64,000 bases of DNA from Cupriavidus pinatubonensis (GCF_019602855.1 NZ_CP080769.1:248001-312000); one strand, 5' to 3'; positions 36,939 to 46,253 are shown, counted from the first letter of the stretch. Notes: generated by a model from the sequence alone, not told the origin. Made by a program: numbers and translations.

Positions 36939-37311
36939 TCACGCGGCGGTCTCGTAACAGCCACGCCAGCGGACGACTTTGCCGTCAATGACCGTGAAGA
37001 CGTGAATCCACTCGGTCTCGACCAATCGCCCGTCTGGCCGGGACATGAATCTCTCGATGCCGAGCGCGGTAACGTGGTCACCTGCTTCGATGAATTCGCG
37101 TGGCTCGAACATCTGCATGTCGTCATGCTTGCGCCACTTCGGCAAAGAATCGAGCAACTCCTCCTTGGTGTTGCGCCGTCCGGCGTAGGGGATGGCGGCG
37201 GGACCCAGCGACTTCCAGTCCACCTCGTCGCAAACCGGATCAAGAAGCCGGAACATCGCCTCGCCCAAACGCATCGAAAGCGGCCTTGACGACAGAAAGT
37301 GAGTTTGCCAT
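36939..37311 (-). pseudogene. SnoaL-like (NTF2-fold) gene split by a frameshift
   Basis: From ATG 37311 the minus frame reads MANSLSVVKAAFDAFGRGDV and stops at 37240-37242. The downstream part of the same fold continues in another frame with CDEVDWKSLGPAAIPYAGR and ends WRGCYETAA at 36939. Joining the two near 37250 restores a typical SnoaL-like protein of about 120 residues, with an N-terminal helix and a four-stranded sheet. Members are small cone-fold proteins of varied function. An open frame extends upstream to 37580 but its product has no such fold. Either a true pseudogene or a sequencing error. Confidence 0.7.
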
Positions 37312-37571
37312 GGCAGATCCGTGCAAGAGTGTTGGATATGGCGACAGCGGCGATTCCAGGTTAATTCGAATCGAGCATGTGTCAAGCCATCGGAGGTTAT
37401 GAGGACAATTCCGCCGTAATTGCCTGTGTTTGCTAGCATCAAGTCGAACACAGCGGCGCTGGGATACTTCAAGAGACCTATACTCGTTCGGATCATGCCG
37501 GTGTCATCAGGTTTCACGGCGGTCGCCCCCGCCCAAGCAATCGCCCACCGACAGGAGACGAGGAGGACGCC

Positions 37572-38681
37572 ATGACTCAATTCGCCATAAAGATCGGCGT
37601 CATCGCCGAGCAGACCGGCCCGCTTTCCTTCATGGGGATCGCCGATGCCAATGTGGCGAGGATGGTGGTCGACGACATCAATGCGAGCGGCGGCCTGCTC
37701 GGCCGGGAGATCGTGCTGTGCCTCGAGGACGGCGCGACGACAGATAGCGTGGCAATAGAGAAGGCCACCAAGCTAATCGAGGTCGATCGGGTCGACGTGC
37801 TGTTCGGGGGGATCTACAGCTCGACGCGGCAAGCCATCAAAGGTCCGGTCAGGAAGAGCGGCAAGCTGTACATCTACCCCGAGCAGTACGAAGGTCAGGA
37901 GGCGGACCCCCTAGTCTTCTGTACTGGCCCGGTGCCGGCTCAGCAGCTCGAGCCCTTCATTCCCTGGCTGATGCAAACGACTGGGGCGACGACGTTCTAC
38001 CTGCCGTCGGCCGACTACATCTGGCCACATGTGATGAACAGAAAAGTGCGTGACCTGGTCAATGCGAACGGTGGCAAGATCGTCGGGGAGGAGTACCACC
38101 CTCTCGATCACATGGACTATCGCGAGACGGTGAGAAAGATCGCGGCCAGCGGTGCTGACGTCGTTTTCAATACGGTTGTTCCGCCTGGCCTCACGCCATT
38201 CTTTGAGGAACTCTACGATTCCGGCTTTCAGAAGCGTGGCGGCAAGCTCGTCTGCACCTACTTCGATGAGAATTTCCTCAATCTGGTGCCGGCCGAGAAG
38301 GTCGATGGTCTCTACGGCTGCCTGGACTATTACCAGGAGGTCGACGATCCGTTCAGCCGCGATCTGCTGGCCCGCTACAACAAGCTGTTCCCCGGCGGCG
38401 CGCAGTTCACTGCCGGCAGCGCTTGCACCGGCCTCTACCGCGGCATGAAGCTCTGGGAGGCTGCGGTTCATGAAGCGGGCACCGTCGACCAAGACAGGGT
38501 GATCGCGGCGCTCGACCACGCTAGGATCGAGCAAGGCCCCGGTGGCCCGGCGGAGATGGTGCCCGGGCAGCATCACGTCCGTATGAATATGTACATCGCC
38601 CAGGCGATAGACAGCCGGTTTAAGGTCGTCAAGGCGCTGGGCGCCATCGATCCACAAGAACAGATCATGGGTGGTCTTTGA
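37572..38681 (+). CDS. AmiC/FmdD-type amide- or urea-binding protein lacking a signal peptide
   Basis: A 369-residue type I periplasmic-binding fold. It begins MTQFAIKIGVIAEQTGPLS, with the ATG at 37572 preceded by GAGGAGG, so no signal peptide is present. Blocks such as LFGGIYSSTRQA, YIYPEQYEGQE and TAGSACTGLYRGM resemble the branched-chain amide/urea-binding group (Peripla_BP_5). Transport relatives are exported; AmiC is cytosolic and holds the antiterminator AmiR inactive until amide binds. The missing signal and absence of ABC permease or ATPase genes favour a sensor role, but no amiR-like gene is visible. Could also be a transporter relic that lost its signal sequence. Confidence 0.75.
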   Translation: MTQFAIKIGVIAEQTGPLSFMGIADANVARMVVDDINASGGLLGREIVLCLEDGATTDSVAIEKATKLIEVDRVDVLFGGIYSSTRQAIKGPVRKSGKLYIYPEQYEGQEADPLVFCTGPVPAQQLEPFIPWLMQTTGATTFYLPSADYIWPHVMNRKVRDLVNANGGKIVGEEYHPLDHMDYRETVRKIAASGADVVFNTVVPPGLTPFFEELYDSGFQKRGGKLVCTYFDENFLNLVPAEKVDGLYGCLDYYQEVDDPFSRDLLARYNKLFPGGAQFTAGSACTGLYRGMKLWEAAVHEAGTVDQDRVIAALDHARIEQGPGGPAEMVPGQHHVRMNMYIAQAIDSRFKVVKALGAIDPQEQIMGGL

Positions 38682-38707
38682 GCCGATACGGCTCGTTCGG
38701 GCCGCTT

Positions 38708-39238
38708 TCAGTTGCAGGGCTTTCCGGGCAGGGACGCTCCATCAGTGGTTATCCCGTGACAGGTCTCGCCCTCGGCGTCCGATTCCTCGTCGAGAGGAAA
38801 CTCTCCGATCTTAGTGCAGCAATAGCGGAACTCCGGCGGGACAGCCGGTCCGCCTGTGATCGCTGGCGAAGCCATGGGTGCCTGTTCGTGCCCCGCGCCT
38901 TTCTTGATTCCCACTGCAGCCTTCGCGGGTTGTCCCTCGGCCGTTACATTGCTCGTTGTTGAGAGAGGGGTAGTCGGCCGCGCAGGTGGAGTGACAATCT
39001 TCTTTGGTGGGGAAACGCCACGAGGTGGCTTAGATATTGGATCCGTCTTCGGGGCTGAGGGAACTGGAGCCATGGAGGCCCGCCCTGTGTTCGGGGCCTC
39101 CATTGGGGGAAAGACGCACTGGGTGTTCTCACAAATCCGCTCGCCTTTGCACTGCATGTCATATTGGCATCCCAACGCGCCGGTGTGCGGCGTGACCCCC
39201 GCAATCGCAATAGCGAGAAGCAAGCCTGACGTTTTCAT
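38708..39238 (-). CDS. Exported Cys-rich protein of unknown function
   Basis: A 176-residue product with a clear signal peptide (MKTSGLLLAIAIAGVTPHTG). The mature part opens with four cysteines in CQYDMQCKGERICENTQC, then a long Pro/Ser/Thr/Ala-rich low-complexity stretch, and ends with another cysteine group (YCC...CHGI...KPCN). It resembles no family I can name. Two disulfide-bonded ends joined by a flexible linker suggest a periplasmic or surface protein. It is convergent with the AmiC-like gene, 26 bases apart. Confidence 0.6.
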   Translation of the reverse strand: MKTSGLLLAIAIAGVTPHTGALGCQYDMQCKGERICENTQCVFPPMEAPNTGRASMAPVPSAPKTDPISKPPRGVSPPKKIVTPPARPTTPLSTTSNVTAEGQPAKAAVGIKKGAGHEQAPMASPAITGGPAVPPEFRYCCTKIGEFPLDEESDAEGETCHGITTDGASLPGKPCN

Positions 39239-39594
39239 ACTTGCCCTTGCCTCCTTTGGTCAAGCCGCGCCGCATACCAGCGAAGGGCAACCAAAACCAG
39301 TATGGAATCTGTGCGCGCCGAGCGCCAGCCACGCGTTACATCGCGAACAAGAGTTTGCAATGGGCGCGGCCCTTACGAAGCACCGCTTTCCTTTGGCTAG
39401 CATCGTGGCGCTCCAATGAGTTTTTCCGCTGCCTTGATTCGAGGGCCCGGCCGGGATTCGCAAAAGCCGCCACATCCTGGGCAGCCTCTGATTTAGCTGA
39501 AATCTTCCGCTCCCTGATACCCAGCTTTGTGCCTGAAGCCTGCTGTGGGGGCACGGCCTCGTTCCCTGCTGGCGCCAGGCGGGCCTTGCCCCGC

Positions 39595-39929
39595 CGTCGA
39601 CCGCTGCCGTCCTGCTCGTGCAGCGCCCCGCGCATTCTGCTAGCAGCTGACGCGCAAGCGCCGCCTCGGACTCGGCGCGTAGCTGCGCCGAAGCCAGCTC
39701 GGCATTCACCCGCTCCAGCTCAAGCGCGTGCCGGCCTTGGGCCTGTTCGGCGGCCGCAAGCCGGTCTGAGAGTGCCGCGGCCTGGACTTCGAGCCGGGGC
39801 GCGGACCTCGGCCTGCGCCACCGCGACGTCGCGTGCCTCGCTGCGCGCCGCGGCCAGTTCGGCGCTGGCCGCTTCGTTGGCGGCCTGCCAGATCGCCTGG
39901 TTGGCCTCGGCGGCGATGTCCCGATATCA
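39595..39929 (-). pseudogene. KfrA-like coiled-coil protein remnant
   Basis: On the minus strand, from about 39926, one frame reads EANQAIWQAANEAASAELA. Near 39795 the same repeat-rich coiled coil continues in a second frame, with LEVQAAALSDRLAAAEQAQG and ERVNAELASAQLRAESEAA, and near 39635 in a third (MRGALHEQD). This Ala/Glu/Arg coiled coil is characteristic of KfrA-type plasmid DNA-binding proteins. The N-terminal DNA-binding domain is missing and at least two frameshifts are present. It points to plasmid- or island-derived DNA here. Confidence 0.6.
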
Positions 39930-40046
39930 GGCACGCCCATTCGGTGAGTTCACCGGACTTCGCGTAGACTGCGCCAGATCCCCGTTCGCTAATGCTTGCG
40001 CTTGTGGCGACCGTCGAAGGTCTCGTTATGCAAGGAGGCGTCACGC

Positions 40047-41152
40047 ATGCATGGAGTGCCTTTGCTGGATAGCAGTGCCATCGATCCGCCGCCCGCCAGC
40101 GCGCCCGTGCGCGACCTGCGCCGTGTACCCATCCATCCCGATCACTGGTATCCACTGGCCTGGTCGAGCGAGGTCAGGCGGGGCAAAGCCCTCGGGGTGC
40201 AATTTGCCGGCGATCCGATCGTGCTGGTGCGTACCGAGTCCGGTACGATATTCGCACTGGAAGATCGTTGCGCACACCGGCAGGTGCCGCTACACGCGGG
40301 CGTGGTGGAAGGCGAGTTCATCCGTTGCGGCTATCACGGCTGGGCCTATGACTGCACCGGCCGTTGCGTCGATGTGCCATACCTCGGGCGCGAGCGCCTG
40401 CCCAACGGCGTGCGTGCCTACCCCTGCCACGAGGCGCACGGGCTGATCTTTGTCTTTCCGGGCGATGTGGCGCTTGCCAAAGAGCGGCCGCTGCCTGCCC
40501 TGCCATCGGCGGAAGACAAGGCGTACAAGACGCGCCGCTTTGGCCGCGAGGTCAAGTGCCACTACTCTTTCATGCACGAAAACCTGATGGACATGAACCA
40601 CCAGTTCCTGCACAGGCGGCAGATGGGGCAGATGCGTGCGCGCTCGCTGGGCCGCCGTCGCGGCGAGGACTGGGTGGAAGTGGACTACACGTTCGCGCAC
40701 TGAAGGCAAGCAGCCTGTGGGAGAAGCGCTGGTGTTTGGCGCCACCAAGAAAAACGGCGACCAGGATGACAAGGATGTGATGACGATCCGCACCACCTAT
40801 CCGCACCAGACCCTGAAGATCCGCTCGGGCGACGGTACGTTGGTGATGGACCTGTGGATATGTGCCCTTGGATGCGGCGCAGCGCACCAACCGGACGTTT
40901 GGCCTGCTTTCCATCCGCAGGCCCGGCATCCCCTTTGCACTGGACTTGGCATGGCCCCTTCTGATCTGGTTCACAGAACGCATCTTCAAGGAGGACCGCT
41001 GGATCGTCGAGCGCGAGCAAGAAGCCCACGACAAGCAAGGTGCCGACTGGAACCACGAGGTATTCCCGGTCATCAACGACTTGCGAGACCTGTTGCGCAA
41101 CTGCGGCGGCCGCAACGTGATCCCGATCCGCGTGGTGACCGACACGGCCTGA
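40047..41152 (+). pseudogene. Rieske non-haem iron oxygenase alpha subunit, broken by two frameshifts
   Basis: The start ATG 40047 has a good AAGGAGG eight bases upstream. The first part carries the Rieske [2Fe-2S] ligands CAH and CGYHGW, and the mononuclear iron motif NLMDMNHQFLH. It stops at about 40700-40703. Homologous sequence continues in a second frame (EGKQPVGEALVFGATKKNGD, ending near 40857), then in a third (YVPLDAAQRTNRTFGLLSIR) to the stop at 41150-41152. Joined, the pieces give about 365 residues, a normal length for monooxygenase-type alpha subunits. Substrate unknown; no reductase gene is nearby. Confidence 0.82.
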
Positions 41153-41596
41153 CGGTGAGGCCAATGGTGACTAGGGTGTCGAGGCAAGCCGCGCCGCAAA
41201 AGCGTCGATCCGCGGCCGGTGGCTGATTGAGCGAAAAGCAGGCAGCGAAACATCGTGGTCCCTTTGCCACATTCCCGACGCTTGGTGACTATCACCTGTT
41301 TGTCATTGTCGAGCTTGCCGTGAAGGCAGCGTCGGCAAGTCGGTAGCCGCATGAACGTCCAGCTCATTGCGACTGCCAGCGATCTGTGGTGGCTGCCGGG
41401 AAGCTACGTCTTTCTTGACCCCAGGGCGAATAGGCGCATGCGCCATACGGAATTCGGCTAACATTGAGCCTTCGATGCCCCATTCGGGTGAACGGATGAA
41501 TGGTCGTTCGTACGTTCCTGCTACGTCGGAGTCCGCACGCAGGCAGCCGGATGCGTAGATGCGATGAGCCAGTGTAGAAGAGCAAGGGTTTAGGGC
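41153..41596. other. Gap before the diguanylate cyclase gene
   Basis: About 440 bases with no gene, terminator with T-run or motif that I can recognise. It presumably includes the promoter of the cyclase gene. Confidence 0.35.
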
Positions 41597-43726
41597 ATGG
41601 TCCGCTGGTCGCTAAAATCCCGGGTAGTCGCCTCAACCGTCGTTGTGGTTCTTCTCCTCGCGGTTCTGCTGATACTGGTTGCACGTCATTACGTCTTCGC
41701 AAACCTAGAGGATTCGTTGCAGGCCCAGCAGGACGCACAGGTCAGACTGGTCGCCGAGCAACTCGACGACAAGTTCGAAGTACGTGCTGTCATCCTACGC
41801 CGGCTTGCCGACCATCTTGCCCCGCTGTTGGACCACGGCCCAGCGGAACTGAAGCGAATTGCTGAGATGGCCGCTCCAACTCCTGAGTCGTTCGATGGGG
41901 TATTTCTTGCTTGGCCGGACGGTAAGCGGGCATTCGAGACTGGGACGAGAGACGAGGGCCCTGATGTCTCGGGCCGACACTACTTTCGGGACGCCCTGCG
42001 CGGCGCGTCTGTTGTCATTGCCGAACCCGTGATGACCAAGGTAACTGGCGGGCCAGGCGTCGCCATGGCCATACCGGTGCGCTCGGTTGACGGACGCGTA
42101 CGGGCGGTTCTTGTCGGGAGGCTGGACCTCCGCCGCGAAGACTTCCTCTTGGCACTGTCGCGCAGCCGTATCGGCACAACAGGAACCTATTGCCTTGTCT
42201 CGTCGGGGCGTTCCCCTCGCTACGTCGTGCACGTTGATCCGGCAAAAGTGCTCCAGCCAGCCAGCTCTGAAGATGAGTCATGCGGAACCGATACCGCACG
42301 CTCCATATGGGAATTCGCTTGGCCCACGCGACCCATCGTTGCTCGACACGGGCTGGCAAAAGTGCTCCAGCCAGCCAGCTCTGAAGATGAGTCATGCGGA
42401 ACCGATACCGCACGCTCCATATGGGAATTCGCTTGGCCCACGCGACCCATCGTTGCTCGACACGGGCTTGAAACAGCAGGGTGGGAACTGGTTGCCGCAC
42501 TCCCGGCAAGAGAAGCCTACTCACCCATCACCCGTGCCAGGCTCAGGATTCTCACTGCCGTGGGCGCAGCGTTGGCTATTTCTGGCTTGCTGATGTGGCG
42601 GGTAGCCAGACGCCTGGTGGCTCCATTGGAGAGCCTGGAACGTGCCGTGCAGGAAAGTGCGACGGACTTGTCGAGGTGCGCTTCACTTCCGACCTCAAGA
42701 CAGGACGAAATCGGCTCCTTAGCCAGGACGTTTTCGAGAGTTATGGGCCAGCTTGCCGAACGCACGAGTTTTCTGCTGGCTGCAAGGAAGTTGGCAGAGG
42801 AACGGGAGGCACGTATTCATGCCATAGCCAATCACATACCGGACCTGGTTGCCTACCTTGACTTGGACGAACGCTACGTGTTCGTCAACCACGCGTATGA
42901 ACAGCGATTCGGGGTATCTGCCGATGAAATCATCGGACTGACGCCCTTGCATCTGTGGGGCGCCGCCGTTTATGCAAAAGTGATAGGGCCGCCCCTGCGG
43001 CTCGCGCTGTCAGGCGAACTGGTTAAGTTTGAGGCTGAGCATCTCTACGAGAACCATCCTGTTTGCTTTGATGTCACTTATCAACCCGCCTGGAGCGCGA
43101 CGGCCGACAAGGTGGTTGGCGTGCATGTCTTTGCCCGAGATATCACCGCAGAGCGTCAGAAGATGCGCAGCCTTGAGCAGACGACCATGTCAGATTATTT
43201 AACCGGCCTGCTCAATCGGAAGGGCTTTGACCGACGCCTGGAGTCAGCGATGGTACAAAGCGAGGAAGACTCAAAAATAATGGCGTTGCTCCTTGTCGAC
43301 ATTGATAACTTCAAGCTTGTAAATGACACTTATGGTCACCCCGTTGGGGATAAGCTTCTGAACGTCGTCGCGACTCGCCTGGAGTCCTGTGCTGGCGAAA
43401 CTTGCGCCGTTGCCCGGGTAGGCGGCGATGAGTTTGCTGTGATTTTGGCGGACGTCTTGACGTCGGATGAGGTGCTGCGCGTCGCCCAGGCAATCCTATC
43501 GGCGACCTGCGAAACCTTCATTCTCAATGGCCACCAGATCGCATGCAGCACCAGCGTTGGCGCGGCGCTCAAAAACCCCCGCGACAACAACACTCGAAAT
43601 GAACTCCTCCTGAAAGCGGACACCGCCCTTTACTCGGCAAAACATTCCGGCAAAGCCAGGTTCATTGTCTTCGGCGAGTCGCAGACGATTGCTTCGGATT
43701 CCAACGACCACCCGAGAAGTGATTGA
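41597..43726 (+). CDS. Membrane diguanylate cyclase: dCache-like sensor, HAMP, PAS, GGDEF
   Basis: A 709-residue protein. TM1 spans about 8-30, followed by a periplasmic dCache-like sensor (about 31-312), TM2 about 315-335, HAMP, a PAS domain beginning near IHAIANHIPDLVAYLDLDE and a GGDEF domain (DYLTGLLNRKGF ... RVGGDEFAVIL, GGDEF at about 609-613). The active-site motif is intact. The inhibitory RxxD site just before it is absent (AGET at that place), so product inhibition may be weak. The sensor contains an exact 38-residue tandem repeat (residues about 216-253 and 254-291). It makes c-di-GMP, which could act on BcsA, encoded about 25 kb away; this link is inference. Confidence 0.93.
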   Translation: MVRWSLKSRVVASTVVVVLLLAVLLILVARHYVFANLEDSLQAQQDAQVRLVAEQLDDKFEVRAVILRRLADHLAPLLDHGPAELKRIAEMAAPTPESFDGVFLAWPDGKRAFETGTRDEGPDVSGRHYFRDALRGASVVIAEPVMTKVTGGPGVAMAIPVRSVDGRVRAVLVGRLDLRREDFLLALSRSRIGTTGTYCLVSSGRSPRYVVHVDPAKVLQPASSEDESCGTDTARSIWEFAWPTRPIVARHGLAKVLQPASSEDESCGTDTARSIWEFAWPTRPIVARHGLETAGWELVAALPAREAYSPITRARLRILTAVGAALAISGLLMWRVARRLVAPLESLERAVQESATDLSRCASLPTSRQDEIGSLARTFSRVMGQLAERTSFLLAARKLAEEREARIHAIANHIPDLVAYLDLDERYVFVNHAYEQRFGVSADEIIGLTPLHLWGAAVYAKVIGPPLRLALSGELVKFEAEHLYENHPVCFDVTYQPAWSATADKVVGVHVFARDITAERQKMRSLEQTTMSDYLTGLLNRKGFDRRLESAMVQSEEDSKIMALLLVDIDNFKLVNDTYGHPVGDKLLNVVATRLESCAGETCAVARVGGDEFAVILADVLTSDEVLRVAQAILSATCETFILNGHQIACSTSVGAALKNPRDNNTRNELLLKADTALYSAKHSGKARFIVFGESQTIASDSNDHPRSD
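42241..42468 (+). repeat. Exact in-frame 114-bp tandem duplication within the cyclase sensor
   Basis: Bases 42241-42354 and 42355-42468 are identical. The unit encodes 38 residues starting AKVLQPASSEDESCG and ending VARHGL. Since 114 is divisible by three, the frame is kept. Confidence 0.97.
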
Positions 43727-43738
43727 CATTGGCCTCCA

Positions 43739-44011
43739 ATGCTGAGAGGTGTTCGAGCGGACCTTAACTACCCCATGCTGTGCACAAATTGCGGAAAGGC
43801 AGAGATGTCTGCAGTCGTTCTTGAAATAGATTCTCTTTGCGACGAGCGAACTGCCGTGCTGAGGGTCCAGAGATGCTTTGCATGCGACGAAGGGCTCATC
43901 GAAGAAGATGCTCTGCGCTCAGTACTCGCACTACTAAGCGAGGCTAGTGGGCAAGACGAATCGAGGCAACAGACTTTCACGGCGGCCCGAAACGCCGCGA
44001 ACGACGATTGA
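43739..44011 (+). CDS. Small zinc-ribbon protein, YgiT/MqsA N-domain type
   Basis: A 90-residue frame; the ATG at 43775 (MLCTNCGKAEM) is an equally likely start. C-x2-C at Cys15/Cys18 and a second C-x2-C (RCFACDEG) about 30 residues later form a zinc ribbon like the first domain of YgiT/MqsA proteins. It is followed by a short helix and a charged tail. No HTH domain and no toxin gene adjoin it. It begins 12 bases after the cyclase gene and might be cotranscribed. Function unknown. Confidence 0.5.
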   Translation: MLRGVRADLNYPMLCTNCGKAEMSAVVLEIDSLCDERTAVLRVQRCFACDEGLIEEDALRSVLALLSEASGQDESRQQTFTAARNAANDD

Positions 44012-44862
44012 ATGGGCAGCCATGGTGCTGGTGCAGGCAGTGCTTTGTCGCTCCGCAGCTCCAGGTCGCGTAAGTCAAGAATTTGTGCGGCGGTAATCGA
44101 ATCGGTCCACTGCACGCCTCAAGCCGAGATTAGCAGCCAAGCTCGGCGAGCGTCATGCTAGTCACTGCACGTGACCGCTGACCTCACCGATCCAGCAAAC
44201 AATTGTTGAAGACGCTCTTCGTTCGGCCAGAAGGGCTTCAACAGCCTAGCCTGTTGTATGTCTACATTGAACATCTCGTTTCCCTTGGACTCCTCTCTTA
44301 CACGAATGATCACCAGTGGGCATCCAAGGACGGCACCGTGAAAACAACGATGCTGGGAGCCGACTTCTGTTTCATACGATTGAATGGTTTCGGCCAGCTC
44401 TTCCACCGCGCATGTTTGACAGGCAGTGTTCGAGGAGCGCGCGGTAAACGCATAGGAAAGACGGCGTGTCGACGCGTCGGCACGGCACGGCTGAAGGTCC
44501 CATTGCGCGTGTTTCGGTTGAAGCAAGCTGGGGGCATCGTACTTTCCGTGGAGTTTCTGGCGGTATGCCCCGAGAAGCTCGTGCCTATCAAGGACTTACG
44601 AATGTTCGGTTGGTGGGAGATTCATTGCCCCGAGAAACTTTGCTCCGGGCGGCTCTTTAGTCTGCTAACGCCGTTTTTTGCATGGAAAGTACGATGACCC
44701 CGAAGAGCTGCACCGGTTAATTGATGGATCAGGAGTTTCCTCGCTGTGTGGTATGTGAGGGCTCTCGTAGATCAAGCATTCAAATTACTCGGTGTACTTC
44801 CTTGAGGACGAAAAGATTACCTCAACAAAATGCCGACATATTGTTTGAGCAAAGGAGATGAC
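44012..44862. other. 850-base stretch without a convincing gene
   Basis: Frames exist on both strands (plus 44203-44697, minus 44158-44526) but neither product has a recognisable fold or ribosome site. The DNA looks like decayed coding sequence. The end of the stretch holds AAAGGAG for the PAP2 gene. Confidence 0.35.
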
Positions 44863-45525
44863 ATGATGGACCTGCGCAGTCGCTTGATGCAGCAGCTGCG
44901 GGGCTGGGGGCCCGTTGGATTACTGTACATCCTGCTGTGTACTTTCACCCCATCGTCTCAAACGGTGCTGCCGGAAACATTCCTGGACAGGGCTATTCCG
45001 TTCAATCCAGCAGGTGTATGGATATACCTGTCATTCTTTATTCTGGTTCCACTGACCTACCTGGTCGTTGATACACCTACCCTGCGTTGGCTGACTCGTG
45101 CCCTGCAGGCCAGCGGGGTGGTTGCAGGAACCATATTTTTGCTGTGGCCCACGACGCTACACTACCCAACTATAGTTGACAAAAGTGTCAGTGCGCAGTT
45201 CCTAGTCTGGATGCAAAAATGGGACAGTCGTTGCAACTGCCTGCCCTCTCTGCATGCCGCCTTGACCGTATTGTGCGCGTGGGCGTTGTCGAAAACGAAG
45301 AACTTTTTGGTCACACTTGCTGGTTTTGTGTGGGGTCTGGCCATCCTTTATACGGTCATCCAGGTTCGACAGCATGTGGCTGTGGACTTGAGCGCCGGCA
45401 TGCTGCTGGGTCTCCTCTCAGGAATCGGTGCGCAACTCCTCCAAAAGCGTTCTTTACCTGACGCCCACGTTGCGAGTCCTGTTTCACATGCCTCAGATTC
45501 TAAAGTTGCTCAAGGCCTAAAGTAA
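44863..45525 (+). CDS. PAP2-family membrane phosphatase
   Basis: The ATG at 44863 follows AAAGGAG by five bases and gives 220 residues with about six membrane segments. The PAP2 motifs are partly visible: CLPSLHAA (the P-S-x-H motif with the catalytic His) and RQHVAVDLSAG (the R-x-H-x3-D-type third motif). Such enzymes dephosphorylate lipid phosphates such as phosphatidate or undecaprenyl pyrophosphate at the outer face of the inner membrane. The first K-x6-RP motif is not obvious. The substrate is unknown, and no lipid genes lie nearby. Confidence 0.8.
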   Translation: MMDLRSRLMQQLRGWGPVGLLYILLCTFTPSSQTVLPETFLDRAIPFNPAGVWIYLSFFILVPLTYLVVDTPTLRWLTRALQASGVVAGTIFLLWPTTLHYPTIVDKSVSAQFLVWMQKWDSRCNCLPSLHAALTVLCAWALSKTKNFLVTLAGFVWGLAILYTVIQVRQHVAVDLSAGMLLGLLSGIGAQLLQKRSLPDAHVASPVSHASDSKVAQGLK

Positions 45526-46253
45526 CCGGCCGGTTGCAAGAGGACCCACACGACTTTTCTTCGGCTTGTGTGCCGATGGCTTTGGGGGTTTCGCGGCTGA
45601 ACGGCGCACCTCCTGCAGGTTCCAAACTTCTATGTAGCCTCGCCGGCCAGCGCTGATGTTGCCGGTATCTTTATTACCAGCAGGACCAGTAGCTCTTTGG
45701 ACAATCTCGTCTCCGCATTGTGTTGTCGCTACCTGAGCGAGTACCGCTTTTGGCCGCGGCGTTTCTCGCACACCGGCCCTGAGCTCAACGCGGGGGTCGG
45801 TCGAACGCGACCGTCTGTGGGTGCCCGACTGGAGACCGTCCGTTCAACCCAAGGCCGAGCTCCGGTGCGCGCGGTGGGCGCGGGCTGTGGCCAGGACACG
45901 AGCGACAGGGTGGACGCCGGCTGGCGATCCGAGCCTCCCGCCGAGCATGCGTCCGACGACGACGGCCCTCGTCGCCGCGTGCCCAGCCGCCCGGCCCGTA
46001 CGCCAGTTCGGCGCCACCCCGCGTCGCGCGCCCTCCGGCTATTCGAATTCATCATTCATCGTCCGTGAAGGCATTGTGCAATTCACCCGCGAGAGCCGGG
46101 GGCGACGTGCCCGCCCGCCACCGGCCAGAGGGCCCGTCATCCAAGGACCGTACGCCGAACGACCGTCTGCCCACCTCGACCGGTCGTTGGATTTCGCGTT
46201 ACTTCCAAGTCTTGTACCGTGCGCCAGGGAGGGTGACCGCTAGCGCATCGAGC
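45526..46253. other. 730-base GC-rich stretch without a recognisable gene
   Basis: Long open frames here, such as plus 45821-46243 and minus 45729-46055, are Arg/Pro/Ala-rich, as expected of chance frames in GC-rich DNA. A minus frame 45517-45771 ends in a Lys/Pro-rich tail but has no family match I know. No terminator with T-run was seen between the convergent PAP2 and efflux genes. Confidence 0.35.

Noticed and set aside
37312-37580. N-terminal extension of the SnoaL-like frame
   Set aside because: It lacks homology to the fold, while a proper start (MANSLSVV...) lies at 37311 in another frame, so the extension is a chance frame revealed by the frameshift.
44158-44697. Overlapping frames on both strands between the zinc-ribbon and PAP2 genes
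   Set aside because: No motif, no ribosome site and conflicting frames; cannot be supported as genes.
45729-46243. Long frames in the GC-rich gap before the efflux operon
   Set aside because: Arg/Pro/Ala-rich low-complexity translations on both strands are typical of chance frames in GC-rich DNA.
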